Shown here: positions 1 to 8,066 of the stretch, piece by piece
How the letters are laid out: each line of letters starts with the position of its first letter
Position numbering within the stretch: position 1 is the stretch's first letter
Assembly (NCBI GenBank): GCA_951813295.1
Contig: CATOTI010000003.1
Span: 248,001 to 312,000 of the forward strand
Origin: an uncultured Pseudomonadales bacterium
GTDB taxonomy: Bacteria; Pseudomonadota; Gammaproteobacteria; Pseudomonadales; Azotimanducaceae
DNA length: 64,000 bases
Reading direction: 5' to 3'
Position numbers and translations under genes: made by a program
Notes under the pieces: generated by a model
What the model was told of the DNA's origin: nothing
The model's database searches: none
The model's input: the letters and a program-made list of their open reading frames with translations, nothing else

Positions 1-58
1 GCAGGACGGTTACGACGGGTTCGTGCTCGAACCCGTGATGACCGAGCGAGCGGGGTAA
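1..58 (+). CDS. C-terminal tail of an unidentified protein (partial)
   Basis: An open frame runs in from the left edge (codons from base 2) and ends at TAA 56-58, giving an 18-residue tail that closes with Thr-Glu-Arg-Ala-Gly. The composition fits a coding 3' end, and no competing gene overlaps it. The tail is too short to assign a family. The Gly-Phe-Val-Leu stretch vaguely recalls the end of some flavin-dependent monooxygenases, but that is not enough for a call. It converges on the minus-strand gene that ends at 82. Confidence 0.5.
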   Translation, partial: QDGYDGFVLEPVMTERAG

Positions 59-81
59 CGATTCGCGTCGAACCGCAGCGG

Positions 82-513
82 CTAGTCGAGGTCGATCACC
101 ACGAGGCGCGCGTTGAGCCAACCCGGTAGCCATTTCGGTGCAGTGGGCCGCAGGCGCGTGAAAACGTCCTGTGTATAGCCCGGATCGTCCAACACCGTTA
201 GGGCACGACCGGTATGTTCTTCACCCTTGATGAAGAGCTTCACGGGTACGTTGCCGTCGCGGAATGCGCGCCACCATCGACCGTCGGCACCGACGAAGAC
301 CCGATCACCCTCGCGCAGATAGTTCACCGGGAATTCGGTTCCGTCCGGGAAGGTCAGCAGCATTACACGCGTGGCGCGCTCGCCGTTGGGGTCGGTGCGT
401 AGCTCCTCCGTGACGCTCGCGTTGCCGATGAGCGCGAAATAGGCCTGTGCACCGAACCACAGCAGCAAGAGGATGCCGACGATCGCCGCTAGAATGATGA
501 GCAACCATTTCAT
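82..513 (-). CDS. Membrane-anchored DUF385 / deazaflavin-nitroreductase-like protein
   Basis: This 143-residue protein starts with a single strong hydrophobic helix (about residues 2-22, after Met-Lys-Trp), suggesting a membrane-anchored protein with its domain on one side. The rest, with a Gly-Asp-Arg-Val-Phe-Val strand, a Gly-Arg-Trp-Trp-Arg turn and a later Ala-Leu-Thr-Val segment, resembles the small split-barrel fold of the DUF385 / F420-dependent nitroreductase-like family. The frame stays open upstream, but the start at 513 is preferred because it begins exactly at the hydrophobic helix. It lies 25 bases after the HbpS/GlcG gene on the same strand. Cofactor and substrate are unknown, and the family call is moderate only. 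Confidence 0.55.
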   Translation of the reverse strand: MKWLLIILAAIVGILLLLWFGAQAYFALIGNASVTEELRTDPNGERATRVMLLTFPDGTEFPVNYLREGDRVFVGADGRWWRAFRDGNVPVKLFIKGEEHTGRALTVLDDPGYTQDVFTRLRPTAPKWLPGWLNARLVVIDLD

Positions 514-538
514 GCCAGACACTCTGCCGATGGCACCT

Positions 539-1006
539 TCAGTCGTCCAGCCGCACGAGCTGGCCCATGTCCCGACAGTCTTCGTCGATCTTGAGGCCGG
601 CCGCGTGGATGCCGAAGGCCGCAACTTCGTCGTCGACTTCCTGGCGATCGCCGGTTACGCCGACCGCGCCGATGACCTCGCCATCGGTGTTGCGGATCAA
701 CCGACCACCGCCTTCCGCGAAGATCTTCTTGTCGGAGGCATCGTAGAGAAACGCCATGAAGGCCGGACGTTGCTTCATCCGTTCCTGGACCAGGAGCGAG
801 GACCGCCCGAGGGCTAGGGCGGCATAGGTTTTGCCGAGCGCCATCTCGAGGCGAATGGAGGAGGCGTGGTCCTCCTTTTTGAAGACCTTGACGATGTTGC
901 CGGGCTCGACGACCACCACGCTCATGGGCCGCAAGTCCAGTTCGCGCGAACGGCTGAGGATCGCGTCGGCGATCGTCTCCGCATCGGTGAGCGAAATGAT
1001 GTTCAT
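539..1006 (-). CDS. HbpS/GlcG family heme-binding-like protein
   Basis: A 155-residue protein of the GlcG/HbpS (DUF336) family. Supporting features are the N-terminal helix with Thr-Asp-Ala-Glu-Thr-Ile-Ala, the Ala-Leu-Gly-Lys-Thr-Tyr-Ala-Ala segment near the middle, the Gly-Gly-Gly-Arg-Leu-Ile block and the closing Gly-Ala-Val-Gly-Val-Thr-Gly strand. Family members are small alpha/beta proteins found beside catabolic dehydrogenases or oxygenases; some bind heme, and others are cofactor-like partners of unknown role. The start at 1006 has a GGGGGA ribosome-binding site. The gene is divergent from the aromatic-dioxygenase operon at 1116, so the 109-base gap probably holds both promoters. The exact role is not established. 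Confidence 0.75.
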   Translation of the reverse strand: MNIISLTDAETIADAILSRSRELDLRPMSVVVVEPGNIVKVFKKEDHASSIRLEMALGKTYAALALGRSSLLVQERMKQRPAFMAFLYDASDKKIFAEGGGRLIRNTDGEVIGAVGVTGDRQEVDDEVAAFGIHAAGLKIDEDCRDMGQLVRLDD

Positions 1007-1050
1007 GGAGTCCCCCGTCTCTTTTCGGCACCAAGATAACCGCACCTCGT

Positions 1051-1099
1051 GCTTTGACGAAAAGTGATGGTTGGCTTACGTTGCCTTCACGCTTTGACG
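1051..1099 (+). promoter_or_regulatory. Pair of direct repeats in divergent promoter region
   Basis: The nine bases GCTTTGACG occur at 1051-1059 and again at 1091-1099, exactly 40 bases apart (about four helical turns), between the divergent HbpS/GlcG gene and the dioxygenase operon. Flanking bases also partly match (TC-x-x before each copy). The TTGACG inside each could serve as a -35 element, but no convincing -10 is seen at the right distance. A regulator-binding pair is plausible but unproven. Confidence 0.3.
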
Positions 1100-1115
1100 G
1101 CATTGGGAGGACGCA

Positions 1116-2189
1116 ATGTCGGAGATCCTGGGCGTTGGCATCACGCACTATCCACCGCTGCTCGGCCAGCCGGCGACATACGCCAATCTCCTGCGCGCGA
1201 TCCTTCGAAGCCCGCACATTCCCGACGAGCAGAAAGATCCGTCGTCCTGGCCCGAAGCCATGCAGGCGCAATGGAACGACGAGGTGGCAGAAGCCGAGGA
1301 GCACCAGCGTCGCCATGTCGAAGCGCTGAACCGCGTGCGCGAGGCGATCGATGCGTTCAATCCCGATGCGGTGATCATCTTCGGTGACGATCAATACGAG
1401 AACTTCAAAGAAGACGTCATTCCACCGTTCAACATGTATTGCATGGACGGTTTCGTGTCGAAGCCGTTCGAGAGGATTGGACCGCCCGCCCACGAGAGCG
1501 ATATCTGGGGCGTTGGACCCGATTACGAGTACGAGTTGCCGGGGGCGGGCCGGCTGGCGCGACGCCTGGCGGACGCGATCATTTCGGATGATTGCCCGAT
1601 CGCTTACTCCTACAAGTTCAATAACCAGGATCACCTGACCCACGCGTTCGCGAATGCGCTGGTTTATCTGGACTGGGACCAGGCAGGTTGGTCGTACCCA
1701 ATCGTGCCCATCGCGGTGAACTGCTACGGCACGGGTGTCGTTCAGACCCGCGGCGGCATGGCGCAGCTCTTCGACCCGCGACCGGTCGACGAACGTGATC
1801 CCTACCTCGACGCACCGGGGCCGGCCGGCCCGACCCCCCGTTCCTGTTTCGCGGTTGGCCAGGCGCTGCGTCGGGCGCTGGACGCCGAAGACGGGCGCTA
1901 CGTGGTGATGGCGTCATCCGGTTGGTCTCACGCGTTCCTGACCGGGAAACACTACTGGCTCTATCCCGATCGAGCGTTCGATCTCGAGCGTGTGAACGAA
2001 CTCCGTGCCGGCGATCAGGCGAAGTGGGCGGAACTCACGAACGAAGCGGTCGAAGATGCAGGCTCGCAGGAGTTCAAGAACTGGATCTGCCTCGCCGGCG
2101 TCATGCCGGAACGCCGGCCCGAAGTGATCGAGTACCTCGACACGTGGATCTTCAACTCGCAGAAGTGCTTTGCGCTCTTCCAAGGCTGA
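1116..2189 (+). CDS. LigB-type (class III) extradiol ring-cleavage dioxygenase
   Basis: This 357-residue protein belongs to the LigB/MEMO fold of non-heme Fe(II) extradiol dioxygenases, which open catecholic rings beside the hydroxyl pair. The N-terminal Gly-Ile-Thr-His-Tyr places a candidate iron-ligand His at residue 11. A Phe-Gly-Asp-Asp block at about 89-92 and a late Ser-Ser-Gly-Trp-Ser-His segment fit the family. It is longer than LigB of protocatechuate 4,5-dioxygenase (about 300 residues), and no LigA-like small subunit is adjacent. A GGGAGGA ribosome-binding site precedes the ATG. It leads an operon with a Rieske oxygenase and an SDR, so it probably cleaves the diol they make. The substrate is unknown. 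Confidence 0.8.
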   Translation: MSEILGVGITHYPPLLGQPATYANLLRAILRSPHIPDEQKDPSSWPEAMQAQWNDEVAEAEEHQRRHVEALNRVREAIDAFNPDAVIIFGDDQYENFKEDVIPPFNMYCMDGFVSKPFERIGPPAHESDIWGVGPDYEYELPGAGRLARRLADAIISDDCPIAYSYKFNNQDHLTHAFANALVYLDWDQAGWSYPIVPIAVNCYGTGVVQTRGGMAQLFDPRPVDERDPYLDAPGPAGPTPRSCFAVGQALRRALDAEDGRYVVMASSGWSHAFLTGKHYWLYPDRAFDLERVNELRAGDQAKWAELTNEAVEDAGSQEFKNWICLAGVMPERRPEVIEYLDTWIFNSQKCFALFQG

Positions 2190-2210
2190 CGGCGGCATTC
2201 AGGAGAAACC

Positions 2211-3545
2211 ATGAACGACCTGCCACTCATCATCGACGACCGGGAAACGCCTAAGTTCTGGGTCAACCGAAAGACTATGATCGCCCAGGACATCCTCGAT
2301 CAGGAGCGCGCGGAAATCTTCGACAAGTGCTGGCTCTATGTCGGCCACGAGTCGGAGTTGCCGAACGTCAACGATTTCAGGACGCGCCGGGTCGGCGGCC
2401 GGTCGATCATTTTCACGCGCGGCCGGGACGGGGAGATCAACGTTCTCGTCAACACCTGCCCACACCGGGGCATGGAAGTGGAGTCACGCGCGTCGGGTAA
2501 CGGGCGGTTGTTGCGCTGCTTCTATCACGGCTGGGCGTTCAACACGGCCGGTGATCTCGTTTCGATGCCGGATGAGGAAAGCTATCCCGATGGTTGGAGC
2601 AAGGCGGAGCGCTGCCTGCCGCGACCGGCGTATATCGACAGCTACCGGGGGTTCTGGTTTCTCTGTTGGGACACCGCACAGAAGCAGAGCCTGTACGAGT
2701 ACCTGGGGGCCGCGACGGATTTCATCGACCTGATCGCCGATCAGTCCGAGACGTTGATGCAGGTTGCACCGGGTACACATCTCTATTCGATGAAAGCCAA
2801 CTGGAAGCTCCTCGTCGAGAACAGCATCGACGGCTACCACGCGATGACGACCCACAACCGCTATATCCAGATGGTGACGGCGAGCGGTGTCGACATGAAA
2901 TCGCGCATGGGCGAGACCGGTAATTCGAATGATCCGGCCGGCGGCCTCGATCTCGGCAACGGCCATGCGGCGGTTGCGAACGTGGACATGTCGGGCGGTG
3001 ACTACGCTGGCACGCTGAGCCGCCAATTCCCCGATGCCGAAGCGGTCGCCCTTCATCGCCAGCGACGGGAAGGCCTGATCGCACGCTACGGCGAGCGGTG
3101 GACGAACCGAATGCTCGGCGGTCGAAACGTACTCATTTTCCCGAACCTCATGCTCATCGATCTCGGCATGGGCTGCACGATCCGCACGTTCTATCCGGAC
3201 GAACCGGGCTATATGGAGATCACGGCCTGGGAGCTCTCGCCGCCGGAGATGGACGATCATCTCCTGAAACTTCGGCTATCGGACTTCCTGACGTTCTGGG
3301 GCCCCGCCGGGCTCGCGACGCCGGACGACGTGGAGGCACTCGAACGTTGTCAGCGCGGTTTTCGGGCGACGGGGGTCGATCCCTGGAACGACCTCTCGCG
3401 TGGCATGGGCAAGCGCCGACCGAAGGGCGATGAAGAATTGCAGATGCGGACGTTCTGGCGTCGCTACAACGAGTTGATGACCGGGGAGGTCTCCAAGCCC
3501 GAAGTCGAGGTCTACCGGCGAGTCGTGCGGGAAACCGCGGCGTGA
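2211..3545 (+). CDS. Rieske ring-hydroxylating oxygenase, large (alpha) subunit
   Basis: A 444-residue alpha subunit of an aromatic-ring-hydroxylating dioxygenase. The Rieske [2Fe-2S] ligands are Cys83, His85, Cys103 and His106, in the spacing Cys-x-His then Cys-x2-His. The catalytic domain shows the usual Asn-Ser-Ile-Asp-Gly-Tyr-His block with bridging Asp207 and iron ligands His210 and His215. It should add O2 to an aromatic substrate to give a cis-diol or a demethylated product. The next gene is the beta subunit, whose GTG start overlaps this stop. No ferredoxin or reductase is found in the window, so electrons must come from a shared system elsewhere. Confidence 0.93.
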   Translation: MNDLPLIIDDRETPKFWVNRKTMIAQDILDQERAEIFDKCWLYVGHESELPNVNDFRTRRVGGRSIIFTRGRDGEINVLVNTCPHRGMEVESRASGNGRLLRCFYHGWAFNTAGDLVSMPDEESYPDGWSKAERCLPRPAYIDSYRGFWFLCWDTAQKQSLYEYLGAATDFIDLIADQSETLMQVAPGTHLYSMKANWKLLVENSIDGYHAMTTHNRYIQMVTASGVDMKSRMGETGNSNDPAGGLDLGNGHAAVANVDMSGGDYAGTLSRQFPDAEAVALHRQRREGLIARYGERWTNRMLGGRNVLIFPNLMLIDLGMGCTIRTFYPDEPGYMEITAWELSPPEMDDHLLKLRLSDFLTFWGPAGLATPDDVEALERCQRGFRATGVDPWNDLSRGMGKRRPKGDEELQMRTFWRRYNELMTGEVSKPEVEVYRRVVRETAA

Positions 3546-4048
3546 CGGGAGCAGCGGTCGACGCGACGATTGCGCTTCGTCTCGAGGTCGAGGCGTTTCT
3601 CTTCCACGAAATGGAACTCCTCGATACGTGGCAGCTCGACGACTGGCTCGCGCTATGGACTGATGAGCTGAGCTATCTGATTCCATCGACCGACAAGCCG
3701 GATGGCGACCCACAAGAGGACCTGATGTTCGTTCAGGACGACCGCTTTCTGCTCGAGCAACGCGTTCGATCGCTGATGAACGGTACTGCCTGGGTGGAAT
3801 CGCCCCAATCGACGACCCGGCATATGACCGCCAACGTGCGGGCGAGCGAGCGCGACGACGGCGTCGTCGAAGCCAAGGTGAACTTCGTGGTCTACCGCTC
3901 GCGGGGTAGCACCTTACATACGTTTCCCGGCCATTCCGCCTACGAACTCGAGCGGGGCGGCGACGCGGGGTTTCGCATCCGCAAGAAGCGGGCCACGCTC
4001 GATCTCGAAGAACTGCGCCCGCATGGTCGGGTGGCGATTCTCCTCTAA
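3542..4048 (+). CDS. Rieske ring-hydroxylating oxygenase, small (beta) subunit
   Basis: A 168-residue protein of the SnoaL-like/NTF2 fold used by beta subunits of ring-hydroxylating dioxygenases. Typical features are the early Trp-x-x-Leu-Trp-Thr-Asp motif, the Asp-Asp-Arg-Phe-x-Leu-x-x-Arg-Val segment and the Ser-x-x-Thr-Arg-His strand followed by Asn-Val-Arg. The subunit is structural and shapes substrate choice; it has no redox centre. The GTG start at 3542 overlaps the alpha-subunit stop by four bases, indicating translational coupling and an alpha3beta3 complex. Confidence 0.9.
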   Translation: MTGAAVDATIALRLEVEAFLFHEMELLDTWQLDDWLALWTDELSYLIPSTDKPDGDPQEDLMFVQDDRFLLEQRVRSLMNGTAWVESPQSTTRHMTANVRASERDDGVVEAKVNFVVYRSRGSTLHTFPGHSAYELERGGDAGFRIRKKRATLDLEELRPHGRVAILL

Positions 4049-4063
4049 CGACGAGGTAGACAC

Positions 4064-4879
4064 TTGAAGAAACTCGACAACCGCGTGGCCCTCGTCACCG
4101 GGACGAGCCCGAATATCGGCGGCGGTATCGCCGAGGGGCTTGCTGAAGCCGGTGCGGATGTCGTCTGCATCGATTCACGTATCGAACACGCCGAAGCCTG
4201 TGCGACTTATCTCGAGTCGACCGGTGTCCGGGCGTGGGCCTTCGCCTGTGACGTTACGAATGCCGACGAGGTCGCCGAAACGGTTCGACAGGCGACACAA
4301 GCGAGCGGCGGAATCGATGTTCTCGTCAACAACGCCGCCTATTTCAACCGCAAGGGTGTACTCGATATGCCGGTCGACGAATGGCGTGCGCAGGTCGACG
4401 TCATCCTGACGGGCGCGTTTCTTTTCACGCAGCACGTCGCGCGCAATATGATCGAGCGCGACTGCGCCGGGTCGATCATCAACATCATCTCGACCGCAGG
4501 TCACCAGGGCGAACCCAGGAACGTCGCCTACAGCACGGCCAAGAGTGGCCTCATGAACTTCACGCGCTCGTGTGCGATGGAACTCGCGGAGCATGGTATC
4601 CGCGTGAACTCGCTGACACCGACCGCGACGGATCCGGCCGAATCATTCGACCGTGCCGAGCGTTGGGGCATCGGCCGCGAACGACCGGCAAACTTGGGCA
4701 ACGCAATGCGCCCGTTTCGCGACGGCATTCCGATGCAGAAGCTACCCCGGCCGAGTGATTACGGCGGCGTAGCCGCTTTCCTCGCCTCGGACGATGCGTC
4801 GATGATCACGGGCGAAGACCTTCGCGTGGACGGTGGCGCGGTGGCGCGCTACTGGGCGTGGACGCCCGATCCGAGCTGA
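4064..4879 (+). CDS. Short-chain dehydrogenase/reductase, candidate cis-diol dehydrogenase
   Basis: A 271-residue classical SDR. The NAD(P)-binding Thr-Gly-x3-Asn-Ile-Gly motif is at residues 12-19, the Asn-Asn-Ala-Ala structural motif near 89-92, catalytic Ser143, Tyr156 and Lys160, and a Thr-Gly-Glu-Asp-x-Arg-Val-Asp-Gly-Gly C-terminal signature. It starts at TTG 4064 behind a GAGGT ribosome-binding site, 15 bases after the beta subunit. Its position after a Rieske dioxygenase and in one operon with an extradiol dioxygenase suggests rearomatisation of a cis-dihydrodiol to a catechol, though a different alcohol oxidation is possible. It converges with the gene ending at 4905. Confidence 0.85.
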   Translation: MKKLDNRVALVTGTSPNIGGGIAEGLAEAGADVVCIDSRIEHAEACATYLESTGVRAWAFACDVTNADEVAETVRQATQASGGIDVLVNNAAYFNRKGVLDMPVDEWRAQVDVILTGAFLFTQHVARNMIERDCAGSIINIISTAGHQGEPRNVAYSTAKSGLMNFTRSCAMELAEHGIRVNSLTPTATDPAESFDRAERWGIGRERPANLGNAMRPFRDGIPMQKLPRPSDYGGVAAFLASDDASMITGEDLRVDGGAVARYWAWTPDPS

Positions 4880-4904
4880 CGCACGCATCCAGGGACGTGG
4901 CTCG

Positions 4905-7526
4905 TCAGTTGACGGTCGGCTCGAGTTCCACGATGCCGGCACTGCCGTCGACTTTGATCATCTGACCGTCCCGGATGCGTTGGGTGGCATTGCCGCAACC
5001 GAGCACCGCCGGGATTCCGTACTCGCGCGCGACGATCGAACCGTGTGCGAGAACGGCGCCGATGTCGGTCACGAGGCCGATGGCCTGGCTGAAGAGTGGT
5101 GTCCAGGCCGGCGTCGTGGTGGGGCAGACGAGGATCGAGTCCGGTCGCATGCGATCGAAGTCGTCGACGGATCGGATCAGGCAAGCGGGACCGGTAACTA
5201 GCCCCGGGCTGACGGCGAATCCGGCCAGCCGGGCGTCGTCGTCCAGGTTGCGTTTCTGCGTTTCGAAAAGCTCGAGCAGGCGCGTAAAGTCCAAGGGACC
5301 GTACTTGAAACGAAAGCTCTCGGGCACCCGGCCGGGTGGATGCAGGCCCTTTCGGGCGTCACGAAGTTCCTTGCGTTGAATGATCGCAGCGGCGAATTCC
5401 GCCTTCGTTCCGCTCGTTGATTGGCCGTCGACGAGCACTTCGAGTTCAGCCGCCTGCAGATAGTAGATATCGTCGGCTTCCTCGAGGACGCCGGCGTCGA
5501 CGAGGCGCCCGCCGAGCTCGCGGGCGATCGCTCGCAACGTCGGCCATGCAGCTCCCATGTAGAAGAGTGCTTCCTCGCGGTATGGCCCGGCTTGACGCGC
5601 CCAGGACAAAGACTTGTTGAAGAGGCCTCGTCGTAGCGGACCGAGTACGGTGCGTGTCAGCTCCACGAGTTCGTCCTGCTGGGCAGTGATTTCCACCTGG
5701 CGCGCTTTCGAAGACCGGGGCGACAAAACCAATGCCTTGAGGCCGATCAGTACGGGTGTCGGATCTTCGATCTGGGTCGGCTCGGCGAAATCCAGGTCGT
5801 AAACCTGGTGACCGTATTCCTCGAGGTAGTTCTCCAGGTCCTCGAGGACGGCTTTGCCACCGGACCGTTCGGCCAGGGCGGGAACGATTTCGTCCGCGGG
5901 TGTTGCGAGAAAAAGGTCTCGGAGCGCTTCGTCCTCGCGGATTCGTTCGGCGATCGCCTCGAGCGCTTGCTCGCCTTTGAGCGTTCTCGATTCGAAGCCC
6001 GCGAGGTACATGCCCGTCGTCAGTTTTCCCTTGAGACTTCGAGCCCTCAGGACCCCGGCGAGTAAGCCTTCGGCGATCTTCGCAGTACCGACCATCATCG
6101 TGGTGAAGAACCAGTACGTCGCATCGGCCCAGGCGAGCGAGCGGATTCCCTCGAACAAGGTTTTATCGCTTGCGGCGCTCCGATCGGCGTCTCGCCAACG
6201 AATGATCTCGGTCTGGTAGTCCGCTAAACCCCTTTGCCAGCGCGGCACGAGCGACCGCAGGATTCCGGGAAAGCGTGTGGCGGAGTAGTACCAGATTTTC
6301 GGCATTTGCTTGACGAAATCCCACCCGAAGTTGACGTCCAACCGGCAATAGCCGTAGCCGTTCGACGTAACGAAGAGCGGGCGGTTGACGATCGAGTCGA
6401 GATCGATGGGCATGTCCATCTCGACCATCAAGCCGTCCATCCCCTGATCCAACCCGGAGCTCAAGTAGAGATCCTCGAAGAGTGGCGAGAGGGGACCGGG
6501 CATGTTCTCGACTACCTGCCGTCGCACGAGCATCTTGGCGCCGGGTGGCGGCAACCAGACCACGTCTTCCGGCGTCGTTGGCAGGTTGGTGATCGGGCGC
6601 GATTGCACCAGGGCACATTGGTCGCCGACGACTACCCATTCCACGTCTTGCGGATCACCACCGAGCAGCCGTTCGGCTTCCGTTGCCATGTCGGCCAGTG
6701 CCAACACCGTTTCGGGTGCAAGGCACAGCCGTTCGCGCTGATCCTCGGGCACGGACGTTTGGATGGTTCCCTCATCCGCAGTGACAACCATGTCGGCCTT
6801 GCTGCCGCGCGTGGCGCTCGCGATCGTGTTCTTGTCGCGATCGACCAACCAGACATCGGGTGTGACGTCGCCGCCGACGATTGCTTCACCCAGGCCGTAG
6901 CTGCCCTCGATGACCATTTCCGAACGTCGGCCGGTTGTCGGATTGGCGGTGAAGATCACCCCGGAGACATCCGCCTCGAACATCACCTGGACGACGACGG
7001 CCATCGCCGCGTTCGCATGATCGAGAGACATCTCGCTTCGATAGGCGATGGCTCGGGCGGTCCAAAGCGACGCCCAGCAGGCACGGACCGCGGTCAACAA
7101 CGATTCGGCGGTAGCAACGTTTAGAAACGATTCGTGCTGGCCGGCGAAGGAAGCACCCGGCAGGTCTTCCGTCGTGGCGGACGACCGGACGGCGACCGGC
7201 TCATCGCCGGTAATGCGCGTCCTGGTGGTGAGGATTTGCTCGACGATTTCCGGCGGTATGACGAGTGATTCGAATCGGTCGGCAAGCTTCAGCGCCGCGG
7301 CTTGCGCCGTCTCGCGACCGACGATCTCGAGAATCTCGGCGCCGAGGTCGTTGACTTCGACGACTGCCCGATAGACGTCCGTGGTGACGACAAACCCGGT
7401 GGGTACCCGAATCCCGCCCTGCATCATCGCCGCCAACGACCGCCCCTTACCGCCGGCGAGCTCGAGCGGCGGTACGGTTTCGTCCAGTGCGAGCGTGGTG
7501 CTCGTGATGTCGAAAGCACGGGTCAT
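4905..7526 (-). CDS. PEP-synthase-like / rifampicin-phosphotransferase-type ATP-dependent dikinase
   Basis: An 873-residue protein with an N-terminal PPDK ATP-grasp domain (Gly-Gly-Lys-Gly-Arg-Ser near residue 23, then Arg-Ser-Ser-Ala-Thr-x-Glu-Asp), a long middle domain, and a C-terminal swivelling phospho-His domain with His828 in Leu-Ala-His-Gly-Ser-Ile-Val-Ala-Arg-Glu. It ends about 45 residues after that His, so the PEP-binding TIM barrel of true PEP synthase is absent. That order and length match rifampicin phosphotransferases (about 865 residues, catalytic His near 825), which move a phosphate from ATP through His to a hydroxyl. Phenylphosphate synthase is a looser relative. It follows the VOC gene on the same strand, opposite an AraC regulator. 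Starts further upstream in the frame lack the conserved domain and are rejected. The real acceptor is unknown. Confidence 0.82.
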   Translation of the reverse strand: MTRAFDITSTTLALDETVPPLELAGGKGRSLAAMMQGGIRVPTGFVVTTDVYRAVVEVNDLGAEILEIVGRETAQAAALKLADRFESLVIPPEIVEQILTTRTRITGDEPVAVRSSATTEDLPGASFAGQHESFLNVATAESLLTAVRACWASLWTARAIAYRSEMSLDHANAAMAVVVQVMFEADVSGVIFTANPTTGRRSEMVIEGSYGLGEAIVGGDVTPDVWLVDRDKNTIASATRGSKADMVVTADEGTIQTSVPEDQRERLCLAPETVLALADMATEAERLLGGDPQDVEWVVVGDQCALVQSRPITNLPTTPEDVVWLPPPGAKMLVRRQVVENMPGPLSPLFEDLYLSSGLDQGMDGLMVEMDMPIDLDSIVNRPLFVTSNGYGYCRLDVNFGWDFVKQMPKIWYYSATRFPGILRSLVPRWQRGLADYQTEIIRWRDADRSAASDKTLFEGIRSLAWADATYWFFTTMMVGTAKIAEGLLAGVLRARSLKGKLTTGMYLAGFESRTLKGEQALEAIAERIREDEALRDLFLATPADEIVPALAERSGGKAVLEDLENYLEEYGHQVYDLDFAEPTQIEDPTPVLIGLKALVLSPRSSKARQVEITAQQDELVELTRTVLGPLRRGLFNKSLSWARQAGPYREEALFYMGAAWPTLRAIARELGGRLVDAGVLEEADDIYYLQAAELEVLVDGQSTSGTKAEFAAAIIQRKELRDARKGLHPPGRVPESFRFKYGPLDFTRLLELFETQKRNLDDDARLAGFAVSPGLVTGPACLIRSVDDFDRMRPDSILVCPTTTPAWTPLFSQAIGLVTDIGAVLAHGSIVAREYGIPAVLGCGNATQRIRDGQMIKVDGSAGIVELEPTVN

Positions 7527-7602
7527 CGGTTTCTTTTTTGATCCGAATCGAGCGCCTCGGGTCAGGGAGTATGCAACCAAGTTCGCCGGTGCGGCTGCTC
7601 GA

Positions 7603-7950
7603 TCATTTTCGCAGTTCGGCCAATTGCACGATGTTTCCCTCGGTGTCGATGACGTGCGCGAGAACGACGGGCGCATGTGGGTTGTCGTGACGCGACTCGA
7701 GTTCACCACCCGCCGCTTCGACGGTGGCGATGGCGGCTTCGAGATCGTCGACCGTCAGAATGACCATCGTGTGCACGAGCCGGGGTTCGGGCGGACGGTA
7801 CGCTTGCAGGGCGAGGTTGCCGTCGCCGCAGGTCAGATTGGACCAGTGGGCGTTCGAGTCCTCGACGGTGAGGCCGAGGGATTGGTAGAAGCTGAGCGCC
7901 CGATCCATGTCGTCGACGCCGATGACCCGGCTGATTTTGCTGACTCGCAT
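7603..7950 (-). CDS. VOC (glyoxalase/bleomycin-resistance fold) protein
   Basis: A 115-residue single vicinal-oxygen-chelate module. Seen are the opening Ile-Gly-Val-Asp-Asp-Met-Asp-Arg-Ala-Leu-Ser-Phe-Tyr helix, a Val-Asp-Asp-Leu-Glu-Ala-Ala second half and the closing Asp-x-Glu-Gly-Asn-Ile-Val-Gln-Leu strand typical of this fold. Members act as metal enzymes, resistance binders or isomerases, and no specific function can be read here. The start at 7950 has AGGAG about 12 bases upstream; an earlier in-frame start adds an unconserved tail. It lies 76 bases ahead of the phosphotransferase-like gene, probably in one transcript, and diverges from the AraC gene. Confidence 0.75.
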   Translation of the reverse strand: MRVSKISRVIGVDDMDRALSFYQSLGLTVEDSNAHWSNLTCGDGNLALQAYRPPEPRLVHTMVILTVDDLEAAIATVEAAGGELESRHDNPHAPVVLAHVIDTEGNIVQLAELRK

Positions 7951-8066
7951 GAAGGTGTGACTCCTGTTTTGTGCGTCGGGAAAGATTGCGATGCGGCTGG
8001 AGGTGTCGTAAATAGGGCGTTCGGTCACTTTATCGGGGTAATCGGACAGCTCGTTCGATACCAGCC

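Noticed and set aside
510..1643. A long minus-strand frame covering two genes
   Set aside because: It is in a different frame from the HbpS/GlcG gene, is antisense to the dioxygenase, has no family motif and is rich in Arg and His, as shadow frames in GC-rich DNA are.
1116..2189. Calling this gene ligB of protocatechuate 4,5-dioxygenase
   Set aside because: It is about 55 residues longer than LigB, has no LigA beside it, and is linked to a Rieske operon 54 kb from the lig cluster.
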